Shown: one piece after another, positions 48,681-58,285 of the stretch | Numbering within the stretch: position 1 is the stretch's first letter | How the letters are laid out: each line of letters opens with the position of its first letter | The notes under the pieces: generated by a model | Told to the model about the DNA's origin: nothing | The model's input: only the letters and a program-made list of their open reading frames with translations | Databases searched by the model: none | Made by a program: the position numbers and the translations under genes | Origin: Planctomycetota bacterium | Lineage (GTDB): Bacteria; Planctomycetota; Phycisphaerae; SM23-33 | Direction of reading: 5' to 3' | DNA: 64,000 nucleotides | Assembly (NCBI GenBank): GCA_022705325.1 | Contig: JAKJER010000001.1 | Span: forward strand, 124,001 to 188,000

Positions 48681-49650
48681 CCGGCATCGCCCGGCCCCAC
48701 GTTGCCCACGCCCTGGCCAGGATGATGCCGGTGAACATGCAGCCGAAGGTGTACAGGGCGGCCGGCAGGGCGGCCGCGGGCAGATCGGGAAACAGACTCA
48801 ACGCCAGCGTCGTGCCCAATCCGGCGTTCTGCATGCCCACCTCGATGGTCAGCGCGCGCCGCATCGGGCTGTCCAGGCGAATGGCCCATCCCCCGGCGTA
48901 GCCGGCCAGGTAGCCCAGGACATTCACCGCCGCCAGGGCGCCCAGCAGGCGGGCGTCCAGGGAGGCGACCTGCCCGCGATTGACGGCGACCACCACGGCG
49001 ATGATCCACAGGATCGTCAGGTTGGCGGCGATGGGGCCGACCATGCCGGCCGCTGACCGCCAGGCAGCCCAGCCGCGCGCCAGGGCGTGTCCGCTGACGA
49101 CGGGGATGACGACCATCCACAGCAGTTCCCAGCAGACCCGCCCGGCGGGGAAGTTGGGCACCTCGCGACCCAGGGCCAGTCCCATCACCAGCGGGACGGC
49201 CAGCGGAGACAGCAGCGTCGCCGACGTGGTCAGGCTGACCGAGTAGCTGGTGTTGCCGCGGGCCATCAGCGTGAGCACGTTGGAGGCCATGGCCCCCGGC
49301 ACGCACCCGACGACGACGATGCCCACCAGCCACGCCCCCTCCAGGCCGAACAGCTTGCCCATCGACCAGCCCAGCAGCGGCATGGCCAGGTACTGCACGC
49401 CCGTGCCCGCCAGCACCATCGGCCAGCGGCGGGCCACCTGGCGAATCTCGTCCAGCGGCAGGAGCGAGCCGATCGCGAACATCGTCACCATGATCAGGTA
49501 CGGCAGCGAGCCCTTGCTGGCGGCAAACGGGTCCGGCGCCTGGTTGCCGAACCAGTCCGGCCAGGCGTACGCCAGCCCGCACAGCAGCACCAGCCAGGCC
49601 AGCAGGAAACGTTCGAGGGCGACGCGAAATGTGTTCAGTGGTCCGGCCAT
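48601..49650 (-). CDS. Bile-acid:sodium symporter family transporter
   Basis: Membrane protein of 349 residues with about ten helices. MFAIGSLLPLDEIRQVAR, GVQYLAMPLLGWSMG, VGCVPGAMASNVLTLMARGN and EVGMQNAGLGTTLAL are the conserved core blocks of the SBF/ASBT fold, including the crossover-region motif. The likely cargo is an organic anion with Na+. ATG 49650 (MAGPLN) is preferred over 49737 because the extra segment is not family-like. The C-terminal 27 codons overlap the rightward HicB-like gene. Confidence 0.85.
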   Translation of the reverse strand: MAGPLNTFRVALERFLLAWLVLLCGLAYAWPDWFGNQAPDPFAASKGSLPYLIMVTMFAIGSLLPLDEIRQVARRWPMVLAGTGVQYLAMPLLGWSMGKLFGLEGAWLVGIVVVGCVPGAMASNVLTLMARGNTSYSVSLTTSATLLSPLAVPLVMGLALGREVPNFPAGRVCWELLWMVVIPVVSGHALARGWAAWRSAAGMVGPIAANLTILWIIAVVVAVNRGQVASLDARLLGALAAVNVLGYLAGYAGGWAIRLDSPMRRALTIEVGMQNAGLGTTLALSLFPDLPAAALPAALYTFGCMFTGIILARAWATWGRAMPATPASAPDPAAQVEPEGELQSHEQRP

Positions 49651-49950
49651 TGGGCGGTCGGCATTGTACCCGACCCCAGGCGGACGCGACAGGAGAATGC
49701 TCGCGGTTGCCGGCCTGCCCATTCCCCAGTTGCCCACCCGGCGGTGGGGAATATTCCCCTTTTTCCGCCTGGAAGCCCGTCTGCGGCAGGGAGGAGTCTC
49801 GTGGGCACAAAAGCCTATAAAAGAACGACTTAGTGCCCATTTCGGACAGGAAGCCTTGCTGGGTGGTCCGGCTTTGGCACAGCCGGTGCACTATCTCCTG
49901 GCGTAGTCCACAACAAGCAGCACTGGCAACCGAAGAAAGGACGGAGTGAG
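49651..49950. other. Gap upstream of an exported unknown gene
   Basis: 300 bp without a gene. TATAAA at 49816-49821 lies between inverted GGGCAC (49803) and GTGCCC (49833) and may be a -10 box, but there is no convincing -35 box. A CCGGCT/AGCCGG hairpin with a 7-base loop near 49868-49886 lies in the putative leader. Nothing else is recognised. Confidence 0.4.
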
Positions 49951-50712
49951 ATGAACGCGATGCGGATGATCAAACTGGCGATCGTTGGAATGACGGCGGC
50001 GATGCTGCTCGAGGCGACGGCCTTCGGACAGGGAGTGATCACGGATTGGGCCCCGTTCCGGGGGGCGATCGACCAGGCCCACAGGCAGGTCGACTGGTCG
50101 ACAGGCCGGCCCATCCCTCAGCGGACGTGGCAGCCAGCGCCCTTGCCCAGCGCGGCGACTGTGGTGGAGACGGTCGTCCTGCACGAGGGCACGGACCAGG
50201 CGATCGAAGTCGTCGCCGAGCGCACGGGCAGCCGGGTGCTGAACGCCACCAAGTACGGCCTGCGCGGCGTGGACTGGGTGGTCATGCCGGCCGTCCGCAA
50301 CGTCCACGGCTACAACCCGTACTACTGGAACTGGGAGGGCATTGCTATCGACACCGTCAACAACACCGGCGAGATGATCTCCGCCCAGGTGGGAGCTGCC
50401 CTTGGCACCCCCGGCGGCCCGCCCGGACAGGTTCTCGGCGCCACGCTCGGACATGGGGCCTGGACATACGTCACCGGCGGGACCTTCCAGAGGTGGTCCG
50501 ACAATGCCCACAATCGGTATATCTATACTACGCCCAACCGTACCGGCGCGACGCGCGTGATTCGCCCGCCCGACCGCCCGACCTACGGCCCCCACGGCGT
50601 CATCCGCATCCCCGCCGGGCCCAACCGCCGTGCGACGGTCGTGCCCAGCCGGAGCATCAACTACAGACCCCCCACAAGCGGCTGCAACGGGGGAGGGAGT
50701 TGCGGCCGATAA
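49951..50712 (+). CDS. Exported protein of unknown function
   Basis: Protein of 253 residues with a signal peptide (MRMIKLAIVGMTAAMLLEATAFG). A glycine-rich, membrane-interacting-like segment (SAQVGAALGTPGGPPGQVLG) occupies about 148-170, then a Pro/Arg-rich tail ends with CNGGGSCGR. I recognise no domain. A GGAG site precedes ATG 49951, and a rho-independent terminator follows after 29 bp, so it is a single-gene unit. Confidence 0.7.
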   Translation: MNAMRMIKLAIVGMTAAMLLEATAFGQGVITDWAPFRGAIDQAHRQVDWSTGRPIPQRTWQPAPLPSAATVVETVVLHEGTDQAIEVVAERTGSRVLNATKYGLRGVDWVVMPAVRNVHGYNPYYWNWEGIAIDTVNNTGEMISAQVGAALGTPGGPPGQVLGATLGHGAWTYVTGGTFQRWSDNAHNRYIYTTPNRTGATRVIRPPDRPTYGPHGVIRIPAGPNRRATVVPSRSINYRPPTSGCNGGGSCGR

Positions 50713-50740
50713 CCATAAACGCCAGGTGCCGCATTGCACC

Positions 50741-50775
50741 AAGCCCCGCCGGCCCATAACGGTCGGCGGGGCTTT
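50741..50775 (+). terminator. Rho-independent terminator
   Basis: An 11 bp stem AAGCCCCGCCG/CGGCGGGGCTT (50741-50774) with a 12-base loop is followed by a T-containing tail. It ends the transcript of the exported unknown gene and faces the leftward SGNH gene, whose stop is 21 bp further on. Confidence 0.8.
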
Positions 50776-50795
50776 GGCCTTTCTATGGGGCTTCG

Positions 50796-52910
50796 CTATC
50801 TGTGTTGGTCCGCCCCCACGTCGCCGGGGCGTCGGCGGCTCTGGCGGTCGATGTCGGCGTCGACGAGGTGGTCGGCCGCCGCCTTGCCGATGGCCTTGTC
50901 CGCCTCGGCCCTGAGGTGCAGGTCGCCCAGGGCGGGGTTGACGAAGTACCGCGCCGGCAGATCGGCCGAGCGCCCCAGCGCGACGTTGCCGACGACGGTC
51001 ATGCGGCTCTGCGTCTCGATGCGCGGCTCGGGCCCGGCCAGCAGGTTGTTGGCGACGACCAGTCCGTCGTTGTCGTGGACGATGCGGATGCACCGGCCGA
51101 AGCGACCGGCCGGGTCGCAGACGGTGTTGTGGACGATGCGGCAATCTTTGGTGTAGTCGGCGAGGATGCCGTTCTCCGGCGTGCGGGCGAGGAAGTTGTT
51201 GCGGACGACGAAACCGGTGCAGTGGACTGTCGTGCCGGGGTGGCGGTGCGAGTTGCCCAGGCAGATGCCGCTGTCGCAATCGACGATGACGTTGCGCTCG
51301 ATGAGGCAGTTGCGGCTGTCCACCCAGAGGAAGATCGCGCCGCGGGCCGAGCCGGTCCGCCCGTGGATGCCGACGAAGAGGTTGTCTCGGATGGTCCAGC
51401 CCTCGACGGACATGGCGTCGATCCCGCCGATGTAGTTGCCGCCGAACCCGTTGGCCTTGTCGGCTTCGTCGTCGGCGAAGGTCTTGGCCCGGTCCAGCGC
51501 GAACAGGCAGTGCTCGATGACGAAGCCGGCGGGGCGGGGCTTGCCCGGCGGGACCATCACGCCCTTGATCGCCCGCTGCCAGACGTTGCGCAGGACGCAG
51601 TTGCGGATGGTCAGCTTCTGGACGTCCGTCTCGCTGTTGATCTTGATGCCGTTCCACTTGACGTTCTGGACGGTGAGGTCGGCGATGGTGACGCCCTTGC
51701 AGCCGCGCAGGCCCAGCAGCTCGCCCAGGCGCCCGCCGCCGTCGAGGACGGCCTTCGTGCGGTCGCCCGAGGCCGAGCGCAGCGTCACGTTGTCCGCGCG
51801 GATCTCGACGTAGCGGTCCATCGGGTAGAGTCCGTCGGCCAGGAGGATCGTCTGCCCGGGTCGGGCGGCGGCGACGGCCTCGCGAAGTTGCCTGGGGTTG
51901 GCCACGCGTACGGCGTCGGCCGGCGGGGCAGGCAGCGGCGGCGCCTTGGGCAGCCAGGCCTGGGCGAGGATGTCCTGAAGCGTCCGCGACGCCGCGAGCG
52001 GGGGGGAAGACTCATTCGCCTTGGCGGGCCGCGCTGAGGAAGGCTCCGCCTTTGCGGGCGGTTCCTTCCTTTCACCTTTCGCGCCGGGCGGGGGCGTTTT
52101 GACGCCCAGCACCTCCAGTACCCGGGCGTAGGTCATGAGGGTCATGTAGTTTCGCAACCCAAAGCCGCACTTGCTGAGCCCCTCGTCCGAGTAGTCGTCC
52201 TGCCAGGCCTTGGGGTGGCTGGGGTGGACGCCGTCGCGGGCCAGCAGCGTGGGCACGTCGTAGCCCTTGTGCTCGCGGAACTTCTCGTCGGCGCCGTCCC
52301 AGTCGTTGGGGCGCCGGCGGAGGATCTCGGCGTGGTAGTCGATCAGCGGGACCTTCAACTCGCCCGCCAGGTCGCGGACGATCTTGGCGAACGTCGCGGC
52401 CTTGTCCGCCCGGCCGTGGCGCGGCGGGATGGTCGTGAGGATGGGGATGGTCCCGTTGGCCAGGCACTTGTCCGTCAGCTCGCGCATGTTGCGGGCGTAG
52501 CGGGCGGCGTCCATGTCGTTCAGGTCGTTGGTGCCGAACATGACGACGACGGCCTCGGGGTTGAGGCTCTTGAGCCACTCCTCCACGTGGTCGAGGGCCC
52601 ACCTGGTGGTCTTGGTGCCCTCGTTGCCGAACCTGGGCCCCTTCCAGTCGCGCCAGCACGGCTGGGCGAGGTGGCCCTTGACCAGGGCGAAGGCGTCTTC
52701 CATGTCCGCCGGCGCGTGGGTGCGCTTGTAGAGCAGGGGCGTCCAGAAGGCCAGCGTGACGGTGATGGAATCGCCGAACGCCGCCAGCGTGCCCTTCTGC
52801 CCGGTGAACTTCGCGTGAACCTGGCGGACGTGACCGGCCCAGGGCGGCTCGGCCGCCGGCGAGGCCGCCAGCACGGTCATCAGCAAGCACGACGTGAGGT
52901 GAGCAAGCAT
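50796..52910 (-). CDS. Secreted SGNH hydrolase fused to a right-handed beta-helix domain
   Basis: Protein of 704 residues with a signal peptide ending near AASPAAEPP. Residues about 30-270 are an SGNH hydrolase: AAFGDSIT with Ser48, VVVMFGTNDLND, and DGVHPSHPK with the Asp-His pair. A charged linker (about 275-310) precedes a parallel beta-helix from about 340 to 690 of the pectate/chondroitin-lyase kind: NPRQLREAVAAARPGQTILLA, LRGCKGVTIADLTVQNVKWNG (partial), RNCVLRNV and VRNNFLARTPENGILA. It probably removes acyl groups from a polysaccharide that the helix binds or cleaves. AAGGAG lies 7 nt before ATG 52910. Confidence 0.85.
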   Translation of the reverse strand: MLAHLTSCLLMTVLAASPAAEPPWAGHVRQVHAKFTGQKGTLAAFGDSITVTLAFWTPLLYKRTHAPADMEDAFALVKGHLAQPCWRDWKGPRFGNEGTKTTRWALDHVEEWLKSLNPEAVVVMFGTNDLNDMDAARYARNMRELTDKCLANGTIPILTTIPPRHGRADKAATFAKIVRDLAGELKVPLIDYHAEILRRRPNDWDGADEKFREHKGYDVPTLLARDGVHPSHPKAWQDDYSDEGLSKCGFGLRNYMTLMTYARVLEVLGVKTPPPGAKGERKEPPAKAEPSSARPAKANESSPPLAASRTLQDILAQAWLPKAPPLPAPPADAVRVANPRQLREAVAAARPGQTILLADGLYPMDRYVEIRADNVTLRSASGDRTKAVLDGGGRLGELLGLRGCKGVTIADLTVQNVKWNGIKINSETDVQKLTIRNCVLRNVWQRAIKGVMVPPGKPRPAGFVIEHCLFALDRAKTFADDEADKANGFGGNYIGGIDAMSVEGWTIRDNLFVGIHGRTGSARGAIFLWVDSRNCLIERNVIVDCDSGICLGNSHRHPGTTVHCTGFVVRNNFLARTPENGILADYTKDCRIVHNTVCDPAGRFGRCIRIVHDNDGLVVANNLLAGPEPRIETQSRMTVVGNVALGRSADLPARYFVNPALGDLHLRAEADKAIGKAAADHLVDADIDRQSRRRPGDVGADQHR

Positions 52911-52967
52911 AGCAGGCTCCTTGATCGCCAGCAGCGCTGTGTCAAACGTGAGCGACGCATCGGTATT

Positions 52968-55241
52968 CTACGGGGCGGCGGAACCCTCGGCGGGTTGCAG
53001 GAACAGCACCTCGCCCTTCTTCAGGTCAACCTGAAAGACGCCGGGTGATTCCTCATGAAGGGTGAAACGGCGATCGCCGCCCGCCTGCATCTTGCCTTCG
53101 ATTCCAGGCCGCACGCGACAAGGCTCGCCGGCCAGGCTCTTGATCTTGACCCACACGGTCTTGCCCCCGCTGCGCCTGGCCGAGACGAGGAAGGCGCCCT
53201 CGGCTCGCAGATCGCGGAACTCGACGTCCTTCCAGGCCGAGGGCAGCGCGGGGAAGATGCGGATCGCCCCGGGTTCCTCCCTGGACGGGTCGCTCCAGCT
53301 TTGAATGAGCATGTCCTGGACGATGTTGGCCATCCCCAGCGTCGACTCGATACACGGGTTGCCGCCGCAGGACCACAGCCCGTTGGGGTGAAGGTCGTCC
53401 CGCAGGCGTTTCAACCCCTCCAGCACAGTGTCTCCCCGGCCGAGGGCGGCGCCGATCGCCCCGGCGTGCGTCTGGACCATCGCGGGCAGGCCCCGGATCG
53501 GGTGGGCGCGGTTATAGGAGGCCAACAGCACGTCCGAAGAGCCCTTCTGCTCGATGTTCACGACGTAGAGCGGGTAGATCATCAGGAGGTTCGACAAGTG
53601 CCTGTGCTGGGGCGAGGACGTCTTGTCGCTTCCGAGGCAGAAGCCGTTCTCGTCGGCGGGGAAATCGACGAGCTTCCGGACGACCTCCTTCCATCGCGGG
53701 ATGAGCGGATCGTCGATCCCGAGGCGATGGCTCGCCTTGAGCAGGACGAGGCAGCCCCACTTGAAGAGGGCCAGGTCGAAATTGCAGTCTTTCCACACCC
53801 CCGACTCGGGGGAGTAGGTGGGCGGCAGATGGAGTCTGCCGTCGGGGCCCTCCTCGACCATGTGGAGGTAGAGATTGATGGAGCGGCGAAGCAGAGGATA
53901 GAGCTTCTCGCGCAGCATGGCGTCGTCCATCGAGTAGCGGTATTGGCTCCAGCAGTTGTTGAGGGTCCATGGGAGGTTGCCGACCTCGGCGTAGTATCTC
54001 ATGTCCTGCTCGCGGTGTCCGGCCATGTCGCCGGCTACTTCATGCGCCAGCAGGGCCGAGTCCGTCTGCCATTCGACAGGACGCACCGCCTTGACGAGGG
54101 CATCGCGGTTCTGGTGGAACCGGTTGAGGAGTTCCTCGCCCTGCTCGAGCCGGTTGGCGGCATAGACCGGCCAGTGGGCAGACTGGAGGTTCCAGTTGGT
54201 GGTGGTGTAGGCCCATGGTCCGCCCTGGAACCAGAGGCCGGACGTGTCGACGAAATACCGGCCCGCACGGCTGGTGCAGCCGAATCGGTAGATCGTCTGC
54301 CAGTAGAGCGATTCGAGGCTTTTGTCCGGGATCGTGACGAAGCTGCGGGGATAGTAGGCGTGCCACCAGTCGCGGTGGGCTTGGACCCATGGGTCGCGGT
54401 CGAGACCCAGGCAGCGCGCCACGTCGTCGGCAGCCGTCGTCGCGGCCGTGGATTCGGGATAGCTGTTGGCGATGCTGGCCACGTGCGTGCGGGTCGCGTC
54501 GCGGGTCTGCTCGCTCCAAGCCGTCGCATACTGCCCGCCGGCCAGGAGGTCCTGGACCCACACGGAGACCTTGCCCTTCTCCTCCTGCCGGCCCGGGGGG
54601 TTGGGTTTCCAGAGCTTGAGCGTCTGGGCGTACTGGTTGCCGTATCGCTTGGCGAACGCGGCGATGTCGGATTCCCTGGCCGGATAGCCCGGCCGCGAGG
54701 TCTTGGCCTCCTGCGGGTGCCAGGTCCATTTGCAGCCCTGCTCGCCGGCGGAGGGCGACAGTTCGGTGACAATCGCCATGTCGACCGCGTGGGTGAAGTG
54801 GCGGATCTTGATCTCGCCCCGGTCGGTCGTGATCGTCCCGGTCAGCTCCGCGTTCCACAGGTCCTTGCGCCATTGGCACCCCGTGAGCTTGCCGACCGGT
54901 TCGAGCGAGAAATGGCCGATCCGCAGGCGGGGGCGGCTGTAGGCGGGCCATCCCCACGTGTCGTCCCGGTGGTCGTGCACGTCGTTGCGGAAGACCTGGA
55001 GCCTGACGGTGTTGCCGTCCCGGTAGAGCATCGAGCCGATCGCGGCGTTGCCGAAGTGGGGCGATTCGGTCCACTTGCCGGGCAACTTGTCGAAATGCAT
55101 ATCGTGACGGGCCATGAAAGCCGGCCAGTCGATCGGGCTTTCTGTTTCGGCCGCCACCGCGTCAGGACCGGTTCCCGCCACGGGCATGCCCAGTGACAGC
55201 AAGAGGGCCCAGACGGCTCGCTTGGCGCGTGATGCGTTCAT
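52968..55241 (-). CDS. Secreted GH95-like glycoside hydrolase
   Basis: Protein of 757 residues with a signal peptide (VWALLLSLGMPVAG). The N-terminal beta-sandwich (about 60-300: FGNAAIGSMLYRDGNTVRLQV) and (alpha/alpha)6 barrel (LYWQTIYRFGCTSRAG, GLWFQGGPWAYTTTNWNLQS, HLPPTYSPESG) follow the GH95 layout of alpha-L-fucosidase-type enzymes, and the C-terminal sandwich ends near GSAAP. The specificity (fucose or galactose) cannot be told. ATG 55241 has AGGAG 7 nt upstream; a longer frame to 56609 runs through the next gene and is not used. Confidence 0.82.
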   Translation of the reverse strand: MNASRAKRAVWALLLSLGMPVAGTGPDAVAAETESPIDWPAFMARHDMHFDKLPGKWTESPHFGNAAIGSMLYRDGNTVRLQVFRNDVHDHRDDTWGWPAYSRPRLRIGHFSLEPVGKLTGCQWRKDLWNAELTGTITTDRGEIKIRHFTHAVDMAIVTELSPSAGEQGCKWTWHPQEAKTSRPGYPARESDIAAFAKRYGNQYAQTLKLWKPNPPGRQEEKGKVSVWVQDLLAGGQYATAWSEQTRDATRTHVASIANSYPESTAATTAADDVARCLGLDRDPWVQAHRDWWHAYYPRSFVTIPDKSLESLYWQTIYRFGCTSRAGRYFVDTSGLWFQGGPWAYTTTNWNLQSAHWPVYAANRLEQGEELLNRFHQNRDALVKAVRPVEWQTDSALLAHEVAGDMAGHREQDMRYYAEVGNLPWTLNNCWSQYRYSMDDAMLREKLYPLLRRSINLYLHMVEEGPDGRLHLPPTYSPESGVWKDCNFDLALFKWGCLVLLKASHRLGIDDPLIPRWKEVVRKLVDFPADENGFCLGSDKTSSPQHRHLSNLLMIYPLYVVNIEQKGSSDVLLASYNRAHPIRGLPAMVQTHAGAIGAALGRGDTVLEGLKRLRDDLHPNGLWSCGGNPCIESTLGMANIVQDMLIQSWSDPSREEPGAIRIFPALPSAWKDVEFRDLRAEGAFLVSARRSGGKTVWVKIKSLAGEPCRVRPGIEGKMQAGGDRRFTLHEESPGVFQVDLKKGEVLFLQPAEGSAAP

Positions 55242-55381
55242 GTCACTCTCCTGCGGTTCTTCCTTGGTTGAACGACCGGGCGTACTCGATGTCGGCGTCG
55301 CTGCCGGCCGGCCGGCCGCTCCTGCTCCGCCGGCTGCCATTGCGACGAACCGGCGGCATCGGCGCACGGCAGGAACTCGGG

Positions 55382-57142
55382 TCACCGGGATTCCAGGACG
55401 TGCCGCCCCGCCGGAACCTCGACGTTCAAGGTTCGGTCCGTGGCGACCGCCTGTTCGGGCTTGCCGTCGAGCAGGACCTGGCGCTGCTGGCGCATCGGCA
55501 GCGCAACGCTGCCGCGAGCCTTCGCGGGCAACTCGATCTCCATGCGGAAGGTCGCGGCGTTCTCGATCTTCACCGCTACCGGACCAACCGCCGTCGGCAC
55601 CTTCCCGCGGACCCAGGCCAGACCGCCCGGCTGGGGCGCGATCGTGATCTTCGAATACCCCGGCGCCGCCGGACGCACGCCGAGGACAAAGCGGGCGAGA
55701 ATGTTCGCCGGCACGGCGCCCCACGCGTGGTTCCACGTGAGGTTCTTCTTGAACTGGGCGTCCCAGGCTTCCCAGGTCATGGTCGAGCCGGACTCGATCA
55801 TGTGCCACCAGCTTCGCTTTGTCCTGGCCGTCATCAGGTCCACGGCGTAGCGATCCTCGCCGGCGAGGAACAATCCCTCCAGCAGATACTGCGCGCCGTA
55901 CACGCTGCACGCCATCCCGCGCGACCGGACGAAGGCGGCGACCTTCGCGACTCGCTCCGGGGGCGCCAGCTCGAAGGCGAGCGCGACCATGTTCGCGTGG
56001 AGCGACGCGTGCCTGCTTCCTTCGCCGTCCACGTACAGGCCGCGGGCGGCATCGAAGAAGACGCGGTTGAACGAGTCGCGGACCTGGGCGGCCTTTCGCT
56101 CGGAATCGCGGGCGTCGTCTTCGTTGTCCACCGCCCGCGCCAGGAGCGCCATCCGGTTCAGCGCGTGGTAATAGAACGCGTTGACGACGGTGTTGATCAT
56201 CGGGCCGACCTGCTTGGTCTGTTTGGGATCGACAACCCCGTCGTTGTAGCCGTCGCGTTCGGCGGCGGGCCAGTCCACGATCGCCGAGGCCCGCAGCAAG
56301 CCGTCGTCCCGCGCCTTGTCCATCAACAGTTTCTTCTTCAGCGCCTGGTAGTGCTCTCGGGCGAGCGCCGCGTCGCCGGTCGCGAGGTAATCGGCGGCCG
56401 CCATCATCGGCATGTGCAGGCTCCACTCGGTCGGCCAGGTCGGATGGGCCAGCAGGTGGGCGACGGTGGCCCGCGCGACGCGCGGGTCGAGGTCGCAGGC
56501 ATAGTGCGAAAGCTGGTTGATGTACGCGTCGGCCTCGTAGGGGATCCGCTCGCGTTCCCCGTCGATGTACACGCCGAACGCCGTCGTCGCCTTCATCGTG
56601 TGCTTGCACAGGTCCCAGACGGCGTTCAGCGTCTTGTCGGAGGATTCGAAGCTGGAGGCCTCGTCGTCGAACGGCGCGTGGACGAACAACTGTCGCAGCG
56701 ACAGCGCGTCCTTCGCCGGAGCTACGCCTTCGATCTCGACATAGCGGAACACGGTCACTTCCCCGATCGAAGGGGGGGTCTTCACGGAGGCCTTGCCCTT
56801 GTGGAAGGGCTTGGACGGAATCGCCAGACGATACGTTCGCTGGCCGGGCCTGACGGCCAGTTTCACCTCCCGGTAGTTGACGCTGCCGGGCGGCTTGCGG
56901 TCCACGACGCCTTGCTCGGTGATCTTCTCCCCGAGGCGCACGGTCAACTCGCCCGCCGGCGGGTCGGCGGCAAAGGCGACCTGGAGATTGCCGTACGCCG
57001 CCTTGCCGAAGTCGGCGAAGAGCGCCCGCCCGCGGACTTCCATCCGTGTCGGAGCCACCTCGGTGACTTGCAGCGGCACCGGCTCAGCCGCGATCGCACA
57101 GGCTGCGACACACATGAACGCCAAGGAACCTCGAATGACCAT
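55382..57142 (-). CDS. Secreted GH78-like alpha-L-rhamnosidase
   Basis: Protein of 586 residues with a signal peptide (GSLAFMCVAACAIAAEP). A beta-sandwich (about 40-170) is followed by the catalytic (alpha/alpha)6 barrel: FGVYIDGERERIPYEADAY contains the family's acid-region signature, and WHMIESGSTMTWEAWD and NLTWNHAWGAVPANILARF are later barrel blocks. The C-terminal sandwich has a binding-type ending. It is short for GH78, which usually has extra N-terminal sandwich domains. ATG 57142 is preferred over GTG 57148 by spacing from AGGAG. It acts with the GH95-like enzyme just downstream. Confidence 0.82.
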   Translation of the reverse strand: MVIRGSLAFMCVAACAIAAEPVPLQVTEVAPTRMEVRGRALFADFGKAAYGNLQVAFAADPPAGELTVRLGEKITEQGVVDRKPPGSVNYREVKLAVRPGQRTYRLAIPSKPFHKGKASVKTPPSIGEVTVFRYVEIEGVAPAKDALSLRQLFVHAPFDDEASSFESSDKTLNAVWDLCKHTMKATTAFGVYIDGERERIPYEADAYINQLSHYACDLDPRVARATVAHLLAHPTWPTEWSLHMPMMAAADYLATGDAALAREHYQALKKKLLMDKARDDGLLRASAIVDWPAAERDGYNDGVVDPKQTKQVGPMINTVVNAFYYHALNRMALLARAVDNEDDARDSERKAAQVRDSFNRVFFDAARGLYVDGEGSRHASLHANMVALAFELAPPERVAKVAAFVRSRGMACSVYGAQYLLEGLFLAGEDRYAVDLMTARTKRSWWHMIESGSTMTWEAWDAQFKKNLTWNHAWGAVPANILARFVLGVRPAAPGYSKITIAPQPGGLAWVRGKVPTAVGPVAVKIENAATFRMEIELPAKARGSVALPMRQQRQVLLDGKPEQAVATDRTLNVEVPAGRHVLESR

Positions 57143-57148
57143 ATTCAC

Positions 57149-57325
57149 TCACTCCTGCCTGGATGTCTTCCTGAAGCCGCGACCGTTCCGGTCGCGGGCG
57201 GACCCGTTGACGGACAGGCCGAGCGTCCGGTCCCGGGTAAAGACGGAACTGTCAACTGCGCGGCCGGCGACGTGCCCTTCTTCGCCCGGGCATTCTACCG
57301 CTTGGGCCGCGGGGCGGCCAGAGAC
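57149..57325. other. Short gap before the sugar-kinase operon end
   Basis: 177 bp between the leftward GH78-like gene and the end of the PfkB operon. GC palindromic fragments are present but there is no clear terminator or promoter. Confidence 0.3.
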
Positions 57326-58285
57326 TCAGAAGGCCAGCGGTGCGAAGAAGTCGCGGCGGCCCTCGATGTACTGGGCCACGATCGTGTTGGCCAGGCGCAG
57401 GCGGTCGTGCGGGGGGACGTCGTCGCGCCCGTGCAGGAGCATCATGCAGACGCTCAGCAGGTCGCCCGTGCCGGCGGTGTTCTGATGGCGTTCCACGGGC
57501 GCGGCGGGCGAGACGATCAGCTTGCCCTCGCGGAAGTAGCCCGCGCCCGCGGCGCCCATGTGCACGACGACGGCGCCCGCGCCCCAGCCCGCAAGCCGCC
57601 GCAACGTCGCCTCCAGGTCCTCGCAGCCGGCGAACCGGTTCAACTCGCCCACGTTGCCGTGCACCAGGTCCACCAGCGGCAGGAGGCGCCGCACGGCTTC
57701 CTGCCGCCGCGCGACGACGGCGGGCTCGGCGCGGTCCCACTGCGGGTCCCAGTTGATGTCCAGCGAGACGGCCAGCCCGCGCTCGCCGGCGGCGCGGAGC
57801 AGGTCCTCGTTGCCGCCGGCGAGCATGGGCTCGGAGAACCACACGTCGGCCCGCAGCAGATGGTCCGCCCCGTCCAGCAGGGCCGGGTCCACGTCGCCCA
57901 TCGACAGCGTGTAGTTGTTCGGCTGGCAACTGATGAAGTGGCGGCTGCTGCTGTCGTAGCTGAGGACGACGCTGCTGCCGCTGGCCAGGCCGGCCTCGCG
58001 ACGGATGAACGTCCGCACGCCGCGGTCGATCAGGGCCTGCTCCAGCCGCGTGCCCAGCGAGTCGTCGCCGACCTTGCCGCCGAAGCGGACCTCGGCGCCC
58101 AGGGCGGCGCCGGCCAGCGCGGAGTTGGCCCCGCCGCCGCCCACGGTCTCGACGATGCCCGCTGTCGGCGTCTCGCCGTCTTCCAGCAGGTGCGGGCCCG
58201 GATGAAGCGGGGCGATCCTGATGTCGCGGCAGATGCTGCCGACGATCGCCAGTCGGCGGCCTCGGAAGATGGATTCATCCGCCAT
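57326..58285 (-). CDS. PfkB-family sugar kinase (second of two)
   Basis: Protein of 319 residues. VGGGGANSALAGAALGAEV is the N-terminal substrate-binding signature, VRFGGKVGDDSLGT follows, and NTAGTGDLLSVCM near the end is the PfkB phosphate-transfer motif with Asp as catalytic base. It phosphorylates a sugar or nucleoside with ATP. The start overlaps the end of the preceding kinase gene by 11 bp, giving translational coupling. The exact substrate is not determined. Confidence 0.88.
   Translation of the reverse strand: MADESIFRGRRLAIVGSICRDIRIAPLHPGPHLLEDGETPTAGIVETVGGGGANSALAGAALGAEVRFGGKVGDDSLGTRLEQALIDRGVRTFIRREAGLASGSSVVLSYDSSSRHFISCQPNNYTLSMGDVDPALLDGADHLLRADVWFSEPMLAGGNEDLLRAAGERGLAVSLDINWDPQWDRAEPAVVARRQEAVRRLLPLVDLVHGNVGELNRFAGCEDLEATLRRLAGWGAGAVVVHMGAAGAGYFREGKLIVSPAAPVERHQNTAGTGDLLSVCMMLLHGRDDVPPHDRLRLANTIVAQYIEGRRDFFAPLAF

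Noticed and set aside
53055..55196. A 713-codon plus-strand frame
   Set aside because: It is antisense to the GH95-like enzyme. Its composition (Gly, Val, Asp, Arg, Glu) is typical of a shadow frame and no motif is recognised.
52968..56609. One very long leftward frame of 1213 codons
   Set aside because: Only the part from 55241 down encodes the GH95-like protein with its own signal peptide and ribosome-binding site. The upstream part overlaps the GH78-like gene in another frame.
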